Shown: positions 1-13,339, counted from the first letter of the stretch. The stretch: 64,000 bases of DNA from Gonocerus acuteangulatus (GCA_946811695.1 OX328127.1:43813396-43877395); one strand, 5' to 3'. Numbers and translations: made by a program. The notes: generated by a model from the letters alone, not told the origin.

Positions 1-973
1 TTTAGACGAACTTTGATTCACTGACATAAACAAATAACTTCTAATAAACAAAAGGTTCCAAATCCATATTTATTTATTTATTCCGAGGTTAAGAGATATT
101 TAATAAATAAGTTTCACTTTACCTTTAAATTTTATTATTGGGAATTAAAATAAAAATTCCATCGTAATTGATATATTTCATAATTTTTTTAAAATAATTT
201 TCTAATAATTTTTATTTTAAAAACTTAAAAATAAAAATTATTTCATAACAGTTAATCATTAATTTTAAAAATATAAATTATGAAGTAATTTTTTTGGTAT
301 CATTTTTAGGAAACATTTAATTTTTATTTCGGTCCTTGCTTAATATATTTGAATGAGAAAACTCAGGACGTTGTAAGTACCGCTCTTTTGACCACAATTT
401 TCTTCTTTTTTTTTTTCTTTTTTCTTTTTTTTTTTGGAAGAAACACTTTTCCATCATCCTCACACAATTCTTTTAGAATTATAAAAGACAACAAGGGATC
501 GTAACTCATTTTCTCCCAAGCGTGTGTTCGCATCAGAACTGATCAGCAAATGAAGTTGGCAACAACAAGTTGACCGTCTGTGGGCAACCAAGTTGGCAAC
601 AAGGTTGACAACCAAGTTGGTCTTCTATGGGCCCCTTAACACCTTTGTAATATTATTGCCCCGCTACTGTCAGTAAGTTCTTGTACATCAAGGTGTCGTC
701 AAGGCCCATTTGCTTTTATTTTTTATGCACGTTCTTACTTGTAAGTCTACTTCAGTCCTGGACCCATCTTTTTAATGGTCTCGTCTTAATTAATTAATTA
801 ATTGCAAAAATAGTGTAATAAACATAAAAATATACTGATTCTTGAAGCTGTGCTGGTATCAGATGCGGATGTATTTAGAAACAGTAAGTTCTTTATGAAA
901 ATACAATTTTACTACGCATAAACATTTTTGGATTTTTCATATATTTGACGTACATTTTTATAGATAATATCTT
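1..973. other. AT-rich intergenic sequence
   Basis: No coding exon, RNA gene or complete mobile element is recognisable here. The stretch is A/T-rich with homopolymer runs (T-rich near 395-435). Its only structure is the short minisatellite at 553-632, listed separately. Confidence 0.6.
553..632. repeat. Short imperfect minisatellite
   Basis: A block built of variants of 'caaccaagttgg' and 'caacaaggttgac' is repeated about five times in direct orientation. The units are about 15-18 bp and imperfect. No function is suggested. Confidence 0.55.
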
Positions 974-2258
<1,285 letters not shown>

Positions 2259-3011
2259 CATAGTGGAGCGGCTAGGGCATAGGGTAGCCGAGAGGGTTGA
2301 AAATAATACATGTATTTCACTTACCAAAACATAGTGGAGCGGGTAACAGCTCTACTGTAGGGTACAAGCTGTACCCTCTTCGACCCTCTACCCTCTCCGC
2401 TCGGGAATTCATACCCGATTTCTTTACCAAGAGGGTTCAGGTGAGCCTCGCTGGTTGAAGTGAGAAAACGTCAAGTACAGCCATGGACACTGAAAATGTT
2501 ATATTGATAGTTCGTGAACGCCGTCCTGTTTGCGATCAGCAGTTACCTCAACACCATAATCGGTTTGATAAGTAGCTTCTCGTTACATTCAATCGCCTGT
2601 TTTACAAAATTAGAAAATTTCTCCTCTATATGAGGAGTGATTAGGCTCAATATGGGTTCAAAAGTACTGTTATCCATCCCAGTATATTGGAAAAAGCGCT
2701 TCGGATATTTCTTCAACTGAGAAACAAGTTCTAATACCGCCTAAAACAGTAATCATTGTCAGTGAACTAATCTCGTATAAGAAATCGTCAACACTGTCCG
2801 GCGACATACTGCAGACTGTATAGTGCACCCTCTAGGCTACCCACTACCCTCGCCGCTCCACTATGTACATGTGAAGCGGTGCTAACCTCTGGGATCAGAA
2901 CCCTCTCGGCTACCCTCTACCCTCGCCGCTCCACTATGTGCATGTGAAGCGGTGCTACCCTCTGGGATCAGAACCCTCTCGGCTACCCTCTACCCTCGCC
3001 GCTCCACTATG
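2259..3011. mobile_element. Repeat-ended non-autonomous DNA element (~0.75 kb)
   Basis: The left end at 2259-2298 ('catagtggagcggctaggg' onward) is the reverse complement of the right end at 2972-3011 (ending 'ccgctccactatg') over about 40 bp with few mismatches. A second inverted copy of the terminal 14 bp lies at about 2330-2343. The right end is a direct repeat: a 73-bp unit occurs twice at about 2851-2996, followed by the terminal part of a third. No coding capacity is visible. Subterminal repeats like these are common in hAT- and P-like non-autonomous elements, but no clean target duplication could be defined, so the superfamily is open. Confidence 0.6.
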
Positions 3012-4625
3012 TTTACAACCTTATTCAATGTGCCCAGTGATATCATGCGAATTAAATTCACAAGCTTCAAGCATTTGTAACTTGCGATCAAACAATCGAC
3101 GTTGTTTGCAGCACATTTTACCACATTGTCTCATCTTTTTTAATTTCTTCTCTCAAATAATTTTGTTCAAGTCAGGCGTACCTTATCAATTACCCTGGAG
3201 GCATCACGCAAGGAAGCATGCTACATATTGTACTTCGAGATCGTCATTCATCCAGATATACGTAAATCAATGGATATAAAATAGGGTATTTGGATCACTC
3301 TCAAAATTTCCCCAAAACACGAAGAGAGGCCATCAGCCAAAAATGTATTCAAAATATTTTTTTAAACAAATTATTTATAAAAATGAAAAACAATTTAAAA
3401 AAAAAAAGCAACATAACTTCATATAAACAACTACCAGTATTTTGTTGCTCTTCTTTTTTTTCTAGAGTAATTTTTCCGTTCACTTTTTTCAGAATTTGAG
3501 GGTGATTTTTCCCTACGGGTTATTTCAGGTTTTGAGAGTTATTTTTATTTGTTGCGTTTTCAGATTTAAATCACAATTTTTTACTAATTTTTTTAGATTT
3601 TTTAATATAGGTATATACTTTTTTTTAAAAAAAAACAATATTTGTATTAATTTGAGGCAGGTCCAGAAACTGTATTTTACATCTACTTATAACAACCTAC
3701 GCTGATGTTACAGCTTTAAAGAACTCGAAAAACCCGGATTCCTAACGTTTCGTTCCAAATTATCATCCCCCCATAATCCCTTTCAAGGTCCAATCTCTAC
3801 TTGAATCCAACCCAAGAGGCTTGATAGACGTTGCTCATGTCTACAACTGCCCCAATAGTGGTTAGGAAAAAGAAATTTAACTCAACTTAGGAAGTACCAC
3901 AAACTCTTTCGATCTATCCACATATTTTTCAATTATTCACTAAACGTATCATAGATCAAAATAAAATATTGTGCTAGATCTTGTAGCTTTTAAATAAACA
4001 TTGATTAAAATAAAACTCATTCTTGGTATATTGGCAATAGTGAATAGTACGAGTATGTCATATGGTTCCGAAATGTTTCAAAAACAATGGTTTAGAAAAA
4101 TGTTATTTTCCTGCCTTTACTCTTTAATTCAGCCTAGTTCCAGGTAATTTATGTCGGTGATTCCTATTATTATTTATTATAATATACATTTTTTCAGCCG
4201 TACGAACAGCGTTGACAAACAACAGTAAGCGAAAACCAAATACGGGAGGTCAACGCTGATATTGACGAAGAATTGGCGATTAAATAGTAGACTGAATGAA
4301 ACTTTTCGATACTTTGTTGGGGTATATGCGCATTCAAAACCTGCTAACGTCAGACATGTTGGAAAATAGCAGATAAAATTAAAATAAATTCCAACTAAAT
4401 TTATGTAAAAACGTGAGCATAATGCTCATTAACAAAATTGGACAAAATGCTAGTGCAATTATCGTATATGTGCTTCTGCAGGTATAAAAATATATGAAAA
4501 TCGATTTAACAACAACTAATACCTATGTAAAAAAATATAAAACTATGAATATAATAATGAAAATATTTATAAATTAGTTTCATAAAATATGCAAATAAAA
4601 TAATTCATAAAAATAAATAATAATA
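3012..4625. other. AT-rich sequence without recognised genes
   Basis: Reading frames here are short and low-complexity (Phe/Ile/Lys-rich). A small inverted repeat ('agcgttgac' ... 'gtcaacgct') lies near 4209-4258. Nothing else is supported. Confidence 0.5.
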
Positions 4626-4830
4626 ATAAATAATTTCGTTTAGAGCCTTCTGCTCAAATTCAGGAACATAAATATGCTTTAGCTTCCCCCGACAAACCTA
4701 TGTAATTTACTGAATAATATACAGTCTTCTTTTTCGTACATGGCCTACCGCTCATGCGGAACGCCAGCGGACACTTTTTTGTAGCGTTTTTTTTTCAGTT
4801 TAGTCATCAGTAAAGCAGATTTATGCTAAA
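4626..4830. repeat. Dispersed repeat, copy 1
   Basis: The segment beginning 'gagccttctgctcaaattca' and running through 'aacgccagcggacactttt' recurs at about 21290-21475 in the same orientation with high similarity. It is probably part of an unclassified transposable element. No coding sequence is visible. Confidence 0.65.
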
Positions 4831-5576
4831 ATATCTTTCTGATGTTTAAAGAATGTTCGGCTAACTCACTAAGGTAAAAAACGCCTTGTGGGATTCTATG
4901 GTGGGTGATTTAAAACCAACTTTCATCGGATTATTGTTCTGGTAGTCCATAACTGCTGAAGATTATGCTGAAAAATTTTAAACTCTCTTGCAGTAATTAA
5001 ATGACAGATACAAGTATTAATGGATACTTAAACATAGTGAAAACTTTTGTGAAGGAACAGGACGTTTTTCATTTACCTCATAGTGAATAAGTTTTGAAAC
5101 CAATTGACTAGCGTTAAAATGCTTTTTTGTGCTACAGTATATCCTTCCCTGTAACACATAAAATTTACTTGTACTGATGCATCTTCACATAAAGATATGC
5201 ATTGATTCAGCCACGATTGTTGTAAAGGTTGCAAAACAAATGCAGTGCAAGGAGCGTTGATGTTCATGCATGAGGCTGTTCTGGCAACACAATCCATCAC
5301 TGTGCTCCTCTCCTTGTTGACACCGAAGCCCCATTACACAAGACAAATGTTTCTTTTTCTCAACCCTTCTCTGCCAGTAGTTCATGAACAACGTGTCCCG
5401 TATAGGTTAGCAGACTTTACAATTTATCTGAATCTTTTTGTACAGGTAATGAAAATTATACTATTGAAATAAATTCATTCTTACCACAGAATAATCATAG
5501 AGATGGGCGGTAAAAATAAAAATCTTGCTCTGCGACATAAAGAGCAGTCCCGTAACAGGGCAAATACATCTGATTC
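4831..5576. other. Unassigned sequence
   Basis: Several overlapping short reading frames on both strands (about 5073-5472) have no recognisable domain and no splice context. No gene is called. Confidence 0.45.
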
Positions 5577-5619
5577 CCTGTAGAAAAATCATAGCTTTTA
5601 GCTATGATTTTTCTACAGG
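5577..5619. repeat. Perfect hairpin, 20-bp stem
   Basis: The arm 5577-5596 is the exact reverse complement of 5600-5619, with a three-T loop. It is too short and isolated for a normal transposon. It could form a cruciform or an RNA hairpin if transcribed; no microRNA-like bulges are seen. Confidence 0.85.
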
Positions 5620-5746
5620 TAGCTTAGGGCGCGTATCTTTCCTCCCTCGCGTATGACGCCGACCCGATGTCGCAATCTGAGAGCGCTGACTACAAAAGTC
5701 TAAGAACCCATAGATAACGAAAATAACTATGGCTCTCATTTCGGTT

Positions 5747-5797
5747 ACACGCACACACATACACACACACACACACACGCACACACACGCACACACA
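5747..5797. repeat. (CA)n microsatellite
   Basis: A CA-rich tract interrupted by CG and TA dinucleotides. The Cys-Val reading frame antisense to it is an artefact. Confidence 0.9.
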
Positions 5798-7009
5798 TCT
5801 GTCTGCTCGCTTTCTAGAAGTCCCAAAAATGATTCAATATTGGTAAAATAAGTGCCAAAAATACACGTAATCTGCGGTATCTTCCGGTAACCAGCAGAAT
5901 CCTCCTCCATCACGAAGATATTCGGCTCCATTTGAGCGCAAAATCATAGACCTTAAGGATTTGGCTTAACAGGCACAAAAGTACACTGACGTGTGGAATC
6001 GAATGGAAACATTTTTAATACGTTACTGTTTTGGTGTAGAAACAAATAGATCTTCAGGTCCGCCAAAGCCTAAAATTGGGGTTAAGTAGAGCCTGAAATT
6101 CCTCAAACTTAGAATTATACAACTTGATTACGTTAGGACAAACGGAAATGTTACAAAACACTATGTTTTAGTAGGAGTTTTCCTACACTTTCTTATCTAT
6201 AACGAAAACGGTTGCGAAATGTTAGTAAGTGGAAGGAAACCATGACTATGAAAAAACAATTTCTAATGGGTTTTGGAGTATGTTTGGGTAAAATTAGGCA
6301 CATACATTTAAGTTTATGTCTAAAAAATTACAAAAAAAACTGTTTAATCGATTTTTGAGCATTTTCCGCTTTTTGGAAATGATTTTTTCCTCCACAGCAT
6401 TCGAAAGTACAGAAACAATCATACAAAAAAATGCTATTTAGAAGTTGGCCAAATAATATCCTCGTATATAAATAATCCATTTAAAAATTAAAACTCGTCT
6501 GAAAATTCGAATATCGCGCCAAATATTTTTAAATAAATCATGATAATTAACGTTTATAATTTACACCTCTATAATTATTTTTAGATTCTTTAGAGAAAAA
6601 TTGCGTCCGTAAAAAAATAAAATAGATACAAGACGTTCTAATTTATTGTGCCACTAATATGACCTCCAGAAGGCAAAAAATTTCCATGGCCGAGTATTTT
6701 CACATTACCTTTCAAGTAGTCAATCTCCGAAATCCATATCGCTGGGGGCACTTTTCACCATCTTATCCTACTTATGATCCTTTGGTGGATCGTGGTAAGT
6801 TTGAGAAAAGGTGCTTCAAGCTAAATATATTCTCTGTCATATTGATTATCAACCTTTTTTCGATCCAATGAATATTAAATTTATCTTCTCTGCCTAGAAA
6901 ATTCAATGAAAGGCTAAATTACTTTCTTTCTGCTACTAAATGTTATTTAAATCTTTCTAAAAATCTTCAGAAATCGTTTTAAATTTCCGCAAAGGTTTTC
7001 TTAAACTAA
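5798..7009. other. AT-rich intergenic sequence
   Basis: No exon, RNA gene or complete mobile element could be supported. Reading frames are short with no recognisable motifs. Confidence 0.5.
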
Positions 7010-8332
7010 TCTATATATATAAAAATCACGTGTCTGTCTGTTTTTCTGTTTTTACCTGTTTGTCTGTTTGTTTGTTCCTTATACAAATCCACACCGTTTG
7101 ACTGATATTGACCAAACTTCGCACATAGATACGTCTTGAGCCGGGAAATCTCGTAGTCTAGCTCAAAATCTTCTAGGATTCACAGTTCGGGAGTTACGCC
7201 TTCGAAAATGTCATTTATGAAGGAGTAAATTCTCCGGAATGAGCCATTTTTGAGCTTGTAAGTACTCGTTTTGTAGGCTTCTTGGCCTAGGAAAACGAAT
7301 GAAACCGTTTTTAAGGCGATAGCTTTAACCGTTTTCGAGAAAATTGGGAACATAGTTGCTGAATAACGTTTTTGGTTTTGGTACATAAAATCATGGGATT
7401 CAGTTGAAACATTTTTTGCATGTTCAAATTTTATCAAAACTAATATCTTAAACTTTGTGTTACGTTTGGAGTTAAGGAAGGTTTAGTATAAAATATTTTA
7501 TGAACAGACATGAAAAGTTTTGGGAACTTCGTATATTTTCATTAATATCTCGAACACGGTTGGGAAATTTTCATAAGTGGATAGAAACTATTTGAAAGCT
7601 TTCTAAATTCTCTACAGAAAAGATTCTGAAACAAGTTTTGATTAGGTGATGTCAATCGAAAAAATAAGTGCTTAAAACTTCAAATACGTCTGTTTAGTTC
7701 TTATGAACGGGTGTTTGTCGTTCTTTTTGTAATTTTTGTCTCTTTTCCTTAGTTTTTTATTCATTTTTATTTTTGTAATTTCTTATGTTAGGAAAATGTA
7801 TTTGTGTGTAAAACAGGATAGGTAAAATGAGACCAATTTTCTATTGCTAGAAATAATGAAAAGTTTTGGGAACTTCGTATAATTTCTTAATATCTCGAAA
7901 ACGGTTGAAAATCTTGGGAAGCGAAAGGTTACCATTCCAAAGCTTACTAAATGCTCTACAAAAAATGTTCTGACGAAAGTTTTAATTAGGCGATGTCAAT
8001 CGGAGAAATAAGTGCTTAAACCATTAAAGTAATTGATTTCGTTTATTCGAACGGTTTTTTTGTCTGTTTTTATTCCTTGTTATTTCTTAATTGCTTATAG
8101 TTGGATAATGTATTTTACAATAAAACTAGGTAAGTAAAATAACAAAACAATTTATTGTTAGAAATATAGATTTCCTAGATTCCAAGACCTTGTAACTAGC
8201 GGGACCCTTTCAAGTGTTGACCGGCCCTTCCAGGTAAGATCGTAAATCAAGACCTTTCAAGACTGGTGGAACCAAAATAATAACTGCTTCTATTTTAATC
8301 TTAAGGCGATTCGCCAAAGTTGCGAAGCCTTA
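7010..8332 (+). mobile_element. Helitron-like element, 5' part
   Basis: The segment starts with TC at 7010-7011 ('tctatatatataaaaatcac'), preceded by A, the classical Helitron 5' context. A TCTGT-rich zone and 'caaatccacaccgtttga' follow, both shared with the complete element at 26863-27805. The interior holds two diverged copies of a 'gaaaagttttgggaacttcg' unit (about 7505-7700 and 7857-8010). Related copies lie near 33745-34230 and 37990-38240. No Rep or helicase coding is visible, so this is a non-autonomous or decayed copy. Confidence 0.65.
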
Positions 8333-8570
8333 TCTATATATATAAAAATCACGCGTCTGTCTGTTTGTCTGTTTTTCTGTTTGTCTGTTTGTTTGTTCCT
8401 TATACAAATCCACACCGTTTGTCTGATATTGACCAAACTTCGCACATAGATACGTCTTGATCCGGGAAATCTCGTAGTCTAGCTCAAAATCTTCTAGGAT
8501 TCACAGTTCGGGAGTTACGCCTTCGAAAATGTCATTTATGAAGGAGTAAATTCTCCGAAATAGCCATTTT
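8333..8570 (+). mobile_element. Second Helitron-like 5' end
   Basis: This nearly repeats 7010-7230, starting with TC at 8333-8334 after A. It shares the TATA-rich start, the CTGTCTGTTTGT tract and the 'cacagttcgggagttacgcc' segment. Either two elements inserted side by side or one carries a duplicated end. Its 3' end may be at 12273. Confidence 0.65.
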
Positions 8571-9654
8571 CTTCCAGTGTTGCAACTTCTTCAAAGAAGA
8601 ACGGCAATATAGATGGAAATTAGCAAGCCAACAAAACTCTTCTTTTTTTTAAGTTTTACTTTCTTTTTGTTTTTGTTTTACTTTTTTTTAAGTTATACTT
8701 ATTTTTAGAGTTTTATTTTGACTTCTTTTAAAGTTTTACCTATTCTCAAAATAGCCTTATATTCTCAGAATTTGGAGAAAAATCATATTTCTGTTTAAGA
8801 AGTATATATCAAGTAAGACAACACTGGGCTCCTAGGTGTTATTCAGTTTTGCAACAGAATTAAGCTTGAAAATACATTTAAACGGTTTAAGTTTTTAACA
8901 AATCTTTTTTGAAACATTTCGTTAAAACTTTGTTTTAAAACATTTCAGTTTTAACCTTTGTTTGTTTAATTACAAATTACAATTTAAATTACATTACGTT
9001 TGTATCAAACTTTTTTAACTTTGAACTTTTTTAAGTTTGAACATTTTTTAAGTAAATATATCGTATAACATAAATTTATTTCTGTAGGACAACACTGTGC
9101 TTAGAAGCCATTTTTCTTTTGCTATAAAACATATACGTTTTAAGCTTGAAATTTTTTTCTTTTTTTAGCCTTAGTGTTTATATCTAACATTCATACATCT
9201 AACTTTTTAAGTTTCATGAAACTTTTTTAAGTGTCTGCAAACTTTTTAAGTTTTCAAACGTGCGTTAATCAAACTTCATAAAGTTTGCAAAAGTGACTGT
9301 ATTAAACTTTTAAGTTTGGTGTTTTCATTTATCTTATAGCCTTAAGTAAGTCAAGTAAGTAGAACTATAAGTTTAACTTCCATTCCCTTTGTTTACTATT
9401 TTTGTTACTATTCCATTTTATTGCTTATTAAAAACTATGCCTTTAATAATTAATTTATGCCTCCGTTTTATCACATGCATTTGCTTAGTAAAAGCTTGCA
9501 AATACGTTTAAACGGTTTATGTTTTTAACAAATCTTTTTCGAAACATTTCGTTAAAACTGTGTTTTAAAACATTTCAGTTTTAACCTTTGTTTGTCTATT
9601 TTCATCTTTTAGTTATGCCATACATGGTGTTAATATAGAATATAGAAGTGTTTA
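8571..9654. other. AT-rich stretch with a ~108-bp direct repeat
   Basis: The segment 8862-8970 recurs at 9491-9600 in direct orientation with few differences (shared core 'cgaaacatttcgttaaaact'-like). The copies are about 630 bp apart. They could be a tandem-duplication remnant or ends of a decayed element. The rest is T-rich low-complexity sequence. Confidence 0.55.
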
Positions 9655-10335
9655 ATTGCTTGGAAAATTAACAAATAAGAGAATTAAAATTATGAGATGT
9701 GACAATGGGAAGGAATCTTTAAATAGTATGATTTATGCTTTTACAAAGAATAAGAGTATCTAAATTAATCCATGCCCTCATATATCCACAAATTAAAGAG
9801 AACTGCTGACCAATTTTATAGAACAATTATGAATATGTGTCATTGTTTACTGGCAGAATCTATTGTTGTAAAAAAGTTTTGGCCAAAAATTGTTTGTGGA
9901 GCAACTTATTTGAAAAATCGCACTTTAGCTAAAACCATTGAGAATAAAACATCCTATAAAATATATTTGGAAAGAAACCAGATGTTTCTAAGTTACGTTT
10001 ATATGGTAGTAAAGTTGTTCTTAAGAAACCAGAACAAATAACGACTTTTAAATGGGGTAAGAAGGTGAATAATTTGCATTTTAATCCGTTATAGTGAAGC
10101 TCGGGAGTACTTTTGAATAATAAAATCATAGTCACTATGCATGTTGATGATGATGATTAGTTAATAGTTAGGTTAGTGGACTTGATTAATGTTTAGATGA
10201 AAGCCTTGGATAAATACAAATGTATAGTTTTAAACAAAATAATACCTGGGATTTAGTTGAAAATAAGAAAGTTGTAAATGCAAAATGTTGAACAGTTGGA
10301 CATAGAGACTGCATTCTTAAATGGTAAAATCAATT
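9655..10335 (+). pseudogene. Decayed Ty1/copia-type retrotransposon fragment (integrase and RT)
   Basis: Fragments of a copia polyprotein are visible in shifting frames. At about 9678-9710 there is an integrase segment with RCDNGKES, matching the catalytic-Asp region. At about 9790-9990 a frame reads RTIMNMCHCLLAES ... KKFWP ... YLKNR, matching the conserved integrase C-side. At about 10230-10280 NTWDLVENKKVV matches the start of the copia reverse transcriptase, followed by QLDIETAFLNGKINSEVYI. Stops and frameshifts disrupt all of it, and no LTRs or protease are seen. An HVDD-like motif near 10135 lies before the RT start motif, which is out of the usual order. It is non-functional. Confidence 0.75.
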
Positions 10336-10368
10336 CGGAAGTGTATATTTGAGGAGATTGGTATCAAA

Positions 10369-10418
10369 GTTGGACAACTCCATTTTTTTTTCAATTGAAA
10401 AAAATGGAGTTGTCTAAC
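10369..10418. repeat. Near-perfect palindrome
   Basis: The arm 'gttggacaactccatttttt' is mirrored by 'aaaaaatggagttgtctaac', meeting at a central 'caattg'. This is one of several isolated short palindromes in the window. Confidence 0.75.
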
Positions 10419-11261
10419 GTTTGAGTCAAATGAATATATTGGAGACATGCTTACAAACTCATTCTGTAATGAAAGATTTGAGAAATTCAGAAATATGTTA
10501 AATTTGATATTTTATATTTCATATATTGTTCATACTTCCTGCCTTAGGGAGGAACATTTTTGTCGGTTATACAATTTATAATGTGAAGTGATGTACATCT
10601 TGCTGTTTGTGTGTGTAATAAATGAATATGAACTTGACATGCTTTTATGAATCTCCCACACTTTTACTACTTTTAAATCATTTCTTATCTCAACAATTTT
10701 AATTATAAAAAGGGTCAAAAGGCACATTTAATTTTAAAAAATATGGTAGTAATACCCATTATGAATAACTTCCAGAAGGAATCAATTACATTCTCTTCTA
10801 GATTTGTACCAAAAATATTTACTTTATTGTCATAAATTATTCCTCCAAGCCCTCAATCTTAGAACCTTTAAAAAAATATGTTCCATTAAGGAGAAGGCAG
10901 CAACCATGGAGTTTTATATCATTTTTATTGTTTCATAACGTTTTGTCCATCGCAAGCCTAACTTAATTTCACTTTTAATATTTAAATTTATATCATTTTA
11001 ATTTGCTGTCATGGAATTGTCTTTAAACCATTTCCTTCTTATTAAAATGAATTCTTTCATTTATCCCCCCCCCAGGTGAATTGAATTTTCCATGCAATTT
11101 TCTATTAATCTAAATATGCCAAGCCTCTTTATTATTGACATATTTACACCCAGCAGTTTTATTACATTTTTATATCTGCTTTCTTTTGTCTGAGATATTT
11201 ATATACTCTGACTACTCCATTATTTAAATATGCTTGCAATTTGAGCACAATATTGTTACAA
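10419..11261. other. AT-rich sequence without recognised genes
   Basis: Nothing with coding or RNA-gene character was found. It lies inside the region bounded by the Helitron-like ends at 7010/8333 and 12273. Confidence 0.5.
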
Positions 11262-11614
11262 AATCAAAAAAAATAAAAAAAATAATAGGCCACGAGGACC
11301 CTAAGTGGCAGATATTATAGGGGAATCTGATTCATGACTGTACAGCACACTAGGGAGATAGTGTGGTCAGTACTATGCTCAGGCCGCCTGATTTTCCCCT
11401 AGGCTGCTTAGACACCTCAAGTCACTAGCACCCAGGGTATCCATTGGTAAATTTATTATCGGCTGGGTTGGCCTAGGGACTGCCAGTGAGGCCAAATTCA
11501 ACCGAAGAACGAAGACATTTGAAGAAAAAATCTTTATTGTTTGCTCGAGATTCGATCTCAGGTGCTCCAGTTTATTAGTCCAGTGCTCTACCACTGAGCT
11601 AACCTCGACCCCTC
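11262..11614 (-). mobile_element. tRNA-derived SINE, family A
   Basis: On the minus strand the head reads like a tRNA: 'ggttagctcagtggtagagc' carries an A box and 'gatcgaatctcgag' a B-box-like element. The tRNA-unrelated body contains 'aagattttttcttcaaatgt' and 'gcggcctgagcatagtac'. Two related copies lie at 19964-20190 (plus) and 40430-40675 (minus). The A and B boxes would give an internal Pol III promoter. A functional tRNA gene is unlikely because the cloverleaf is imperfect and a long shared body follows. Confidence 0.8.
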
Positions 11615-12139
11615 GCCAAATCAAATGAAGCTTTAATATAACGGAAAATGTCAACAACAAAATGTGGAAGTTTATTTGGAACAAAAAGTTTTTAATACTT
11701 TCCTTTTGGCTCAATTAACATAAATCCTGCATCAATTACTTTTTCAATCATAGAAAAAAAAAACCTTAGTTACAGATTATTACATGAAAAGGTATAGAAC
11801 ATAACATATTAATATTATTTTTAAAAAAACAAAAACAACACAAATAAAGAATAGTTTCAGTTACACTAGATTAAAACTTATAGCTAAGTAAGTATAACCT
11901 TAATTAAATGCTTCATTTTGTTGCTATTTTTTAATATATATTTATATATGGAACAAAAAGTTTCTTTAAAGTGGTACTACAATTACATGATTCCAGTATA
12001 CTTTTTAAAATAAGGGTTAATTTATTTTCCACCCCACATTCAGTGAACATTTGAAAAAAATTTTTTTTAACTGATCTCTCAACTTATAAACTTACTTTCT
12101 CATAATTTGAACAAGTGTCATATAATCATTCATTTTAAT
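11615..12139. other. AT-rich sequence without recognised genes
   Basis: A/T homopolymers and low-complexity sequence only. No exon or RNA gene is supported. Confidence 0.5.
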
Positions 12140-12273
12140 ATATAATATAAAGTAGGAGTACCATGACATGCTGGGTAACAGGTATTTAATACGAAACATG
12201 TGTAGCATGCCACACCCGGTAACACCTATTTAATATAAAGTAGGTGTAGCATGGCACACCGGGTAACAGCTAG
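12140..12273 (+). mobile_element. Helitron 3' terminus, three tandem versions
   Basis: The stretch ends 'caccgggtaacagctag' with CTAG at 12270-12273 followed by T, as expected for a Helitron 3' end. Immediately upstream 'ggtgtagcatggcacacc' can fold into a short hairpin. Two diverged copies of the same end lie just before it (about 12151-12183 and 12200-12229). The same terminus occurs on the minus strand at 26863. The matching 5' end may be at 7010 or 8333. Confidence 0.75.
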
Positions 12274-12805
12274 TACACAATAAAGTATAACATTATGTTT
12301 ATGTTTTTGAAATAACTAATTTAATACCATTATAATTAATTGGTAATAAATGAGCAAAAGTTGTTTGGTCCGGCGGTGGAAAGTTAAAGCTCTGGAAAAG
12401 GCCGGAAAAGTTGGCCGATATCCTCGAAAAGTCCCTTGTAACTTTTCTAATAACCCCTCCACTCCAAATAGAGGCCTCCTCTCTTCTCTTTCCTTTGTTT
12501 ATATTTTCTTTTGTAATTTACTGACGGTAAACTGCACTGTTTGTTTTAACTTCTCAAGCTTCTTAAAAATTTCATTCGGCTCTATAATTGCTACTTTTTA
12601 TTATTATTATTTTTTCTTTATTGAAACATTACAGGAAGAATAATAAACTAAAGTGTAAGAAGATGAAGTAGAAACATACATAATTGAAGCTAAATTTCAC
12701 TATTGAACCTATTTATAAAATCGAAAACTGCTAGAGCTGCATAACATTCTTCCGCAAGGTGGTTAATTTGCGCCGAATGCGTCTATAATGGCATGTTTAA
12801 ACTAA
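12274..12805. other. Unassigned sequence
   Basis: A short reading frame at 12350-12643 has no recognisable domain and a hydrophobic, low-complexity tail. No gene is called. Confidence 0.45.
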
Positions 12806-13275
12806 CAAGGGGAGTGTACTGTGGTGGGGTCACCGATTTGGTCCATTTTTTTCTGGTGATTCGGCATCGAAAAATATTCGACAAGTGTCCAAAGCACCCT
12901 AGAAGCTGAGGAATCAAATTAAATAGGTTGAAAATGCTTTATTTCCTATATCGAGTTTGGAAAATGATATCGACATTCTTTCATTAATTTATTTGGTCTA
13001 GAGATTAGATTAAAGAAAAAATATAGTCGTTAAACATTACTTAATATTTTGTTAAATAAATTCAGAAATATTCTCACTATTTGAAGTAAACAAGCATTAT
13101 AACATCTTTTACGCCAAAAATAATAGGAGATTTATTATCAGCAATCCAAGAATCCCCAATGTGATAAATATCATTAAAAAAAAAAAAAAAAAAAAAAAAT
13201 GTTCGTAGCAAAAATTATACGTGACGTTTTGAAATTTAATATCCCGCTTTGAGATAATCCGATTTTTTTATTATT
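12806..13275. mobile_element. Truncated copy of the long-TIR 'caaggggag' element
   Basis: It begins 'caaggggag' at 12806 after a TAA flank and continues through 'ggggtcaccgat', 'catcgaaaaata' and 'ataggttgaaaatgctttat'. This is the same order as the terminal arms of the complete element at 31987-33102. The interior (an A24 tract near 13176-13199, then 'gataatccgattttt') also matches that element in reverse orientation. The second end is missing. No coding capacity. Confidence 0.75.
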
Positions 13276-13339
13276 ATTTACGCATGGGCGCGGTAGTTCA
13301 AGTTTGATTTTCTTTGCTTGTTTCATTCTTTCTGAATGA

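Noticed and set aside
5602..5931. 109-codon minus-strand frame
   Set aside because: Its centre is the (CA)n microsatellite translated as Cys-Val, and the ends have no recognisable domain.
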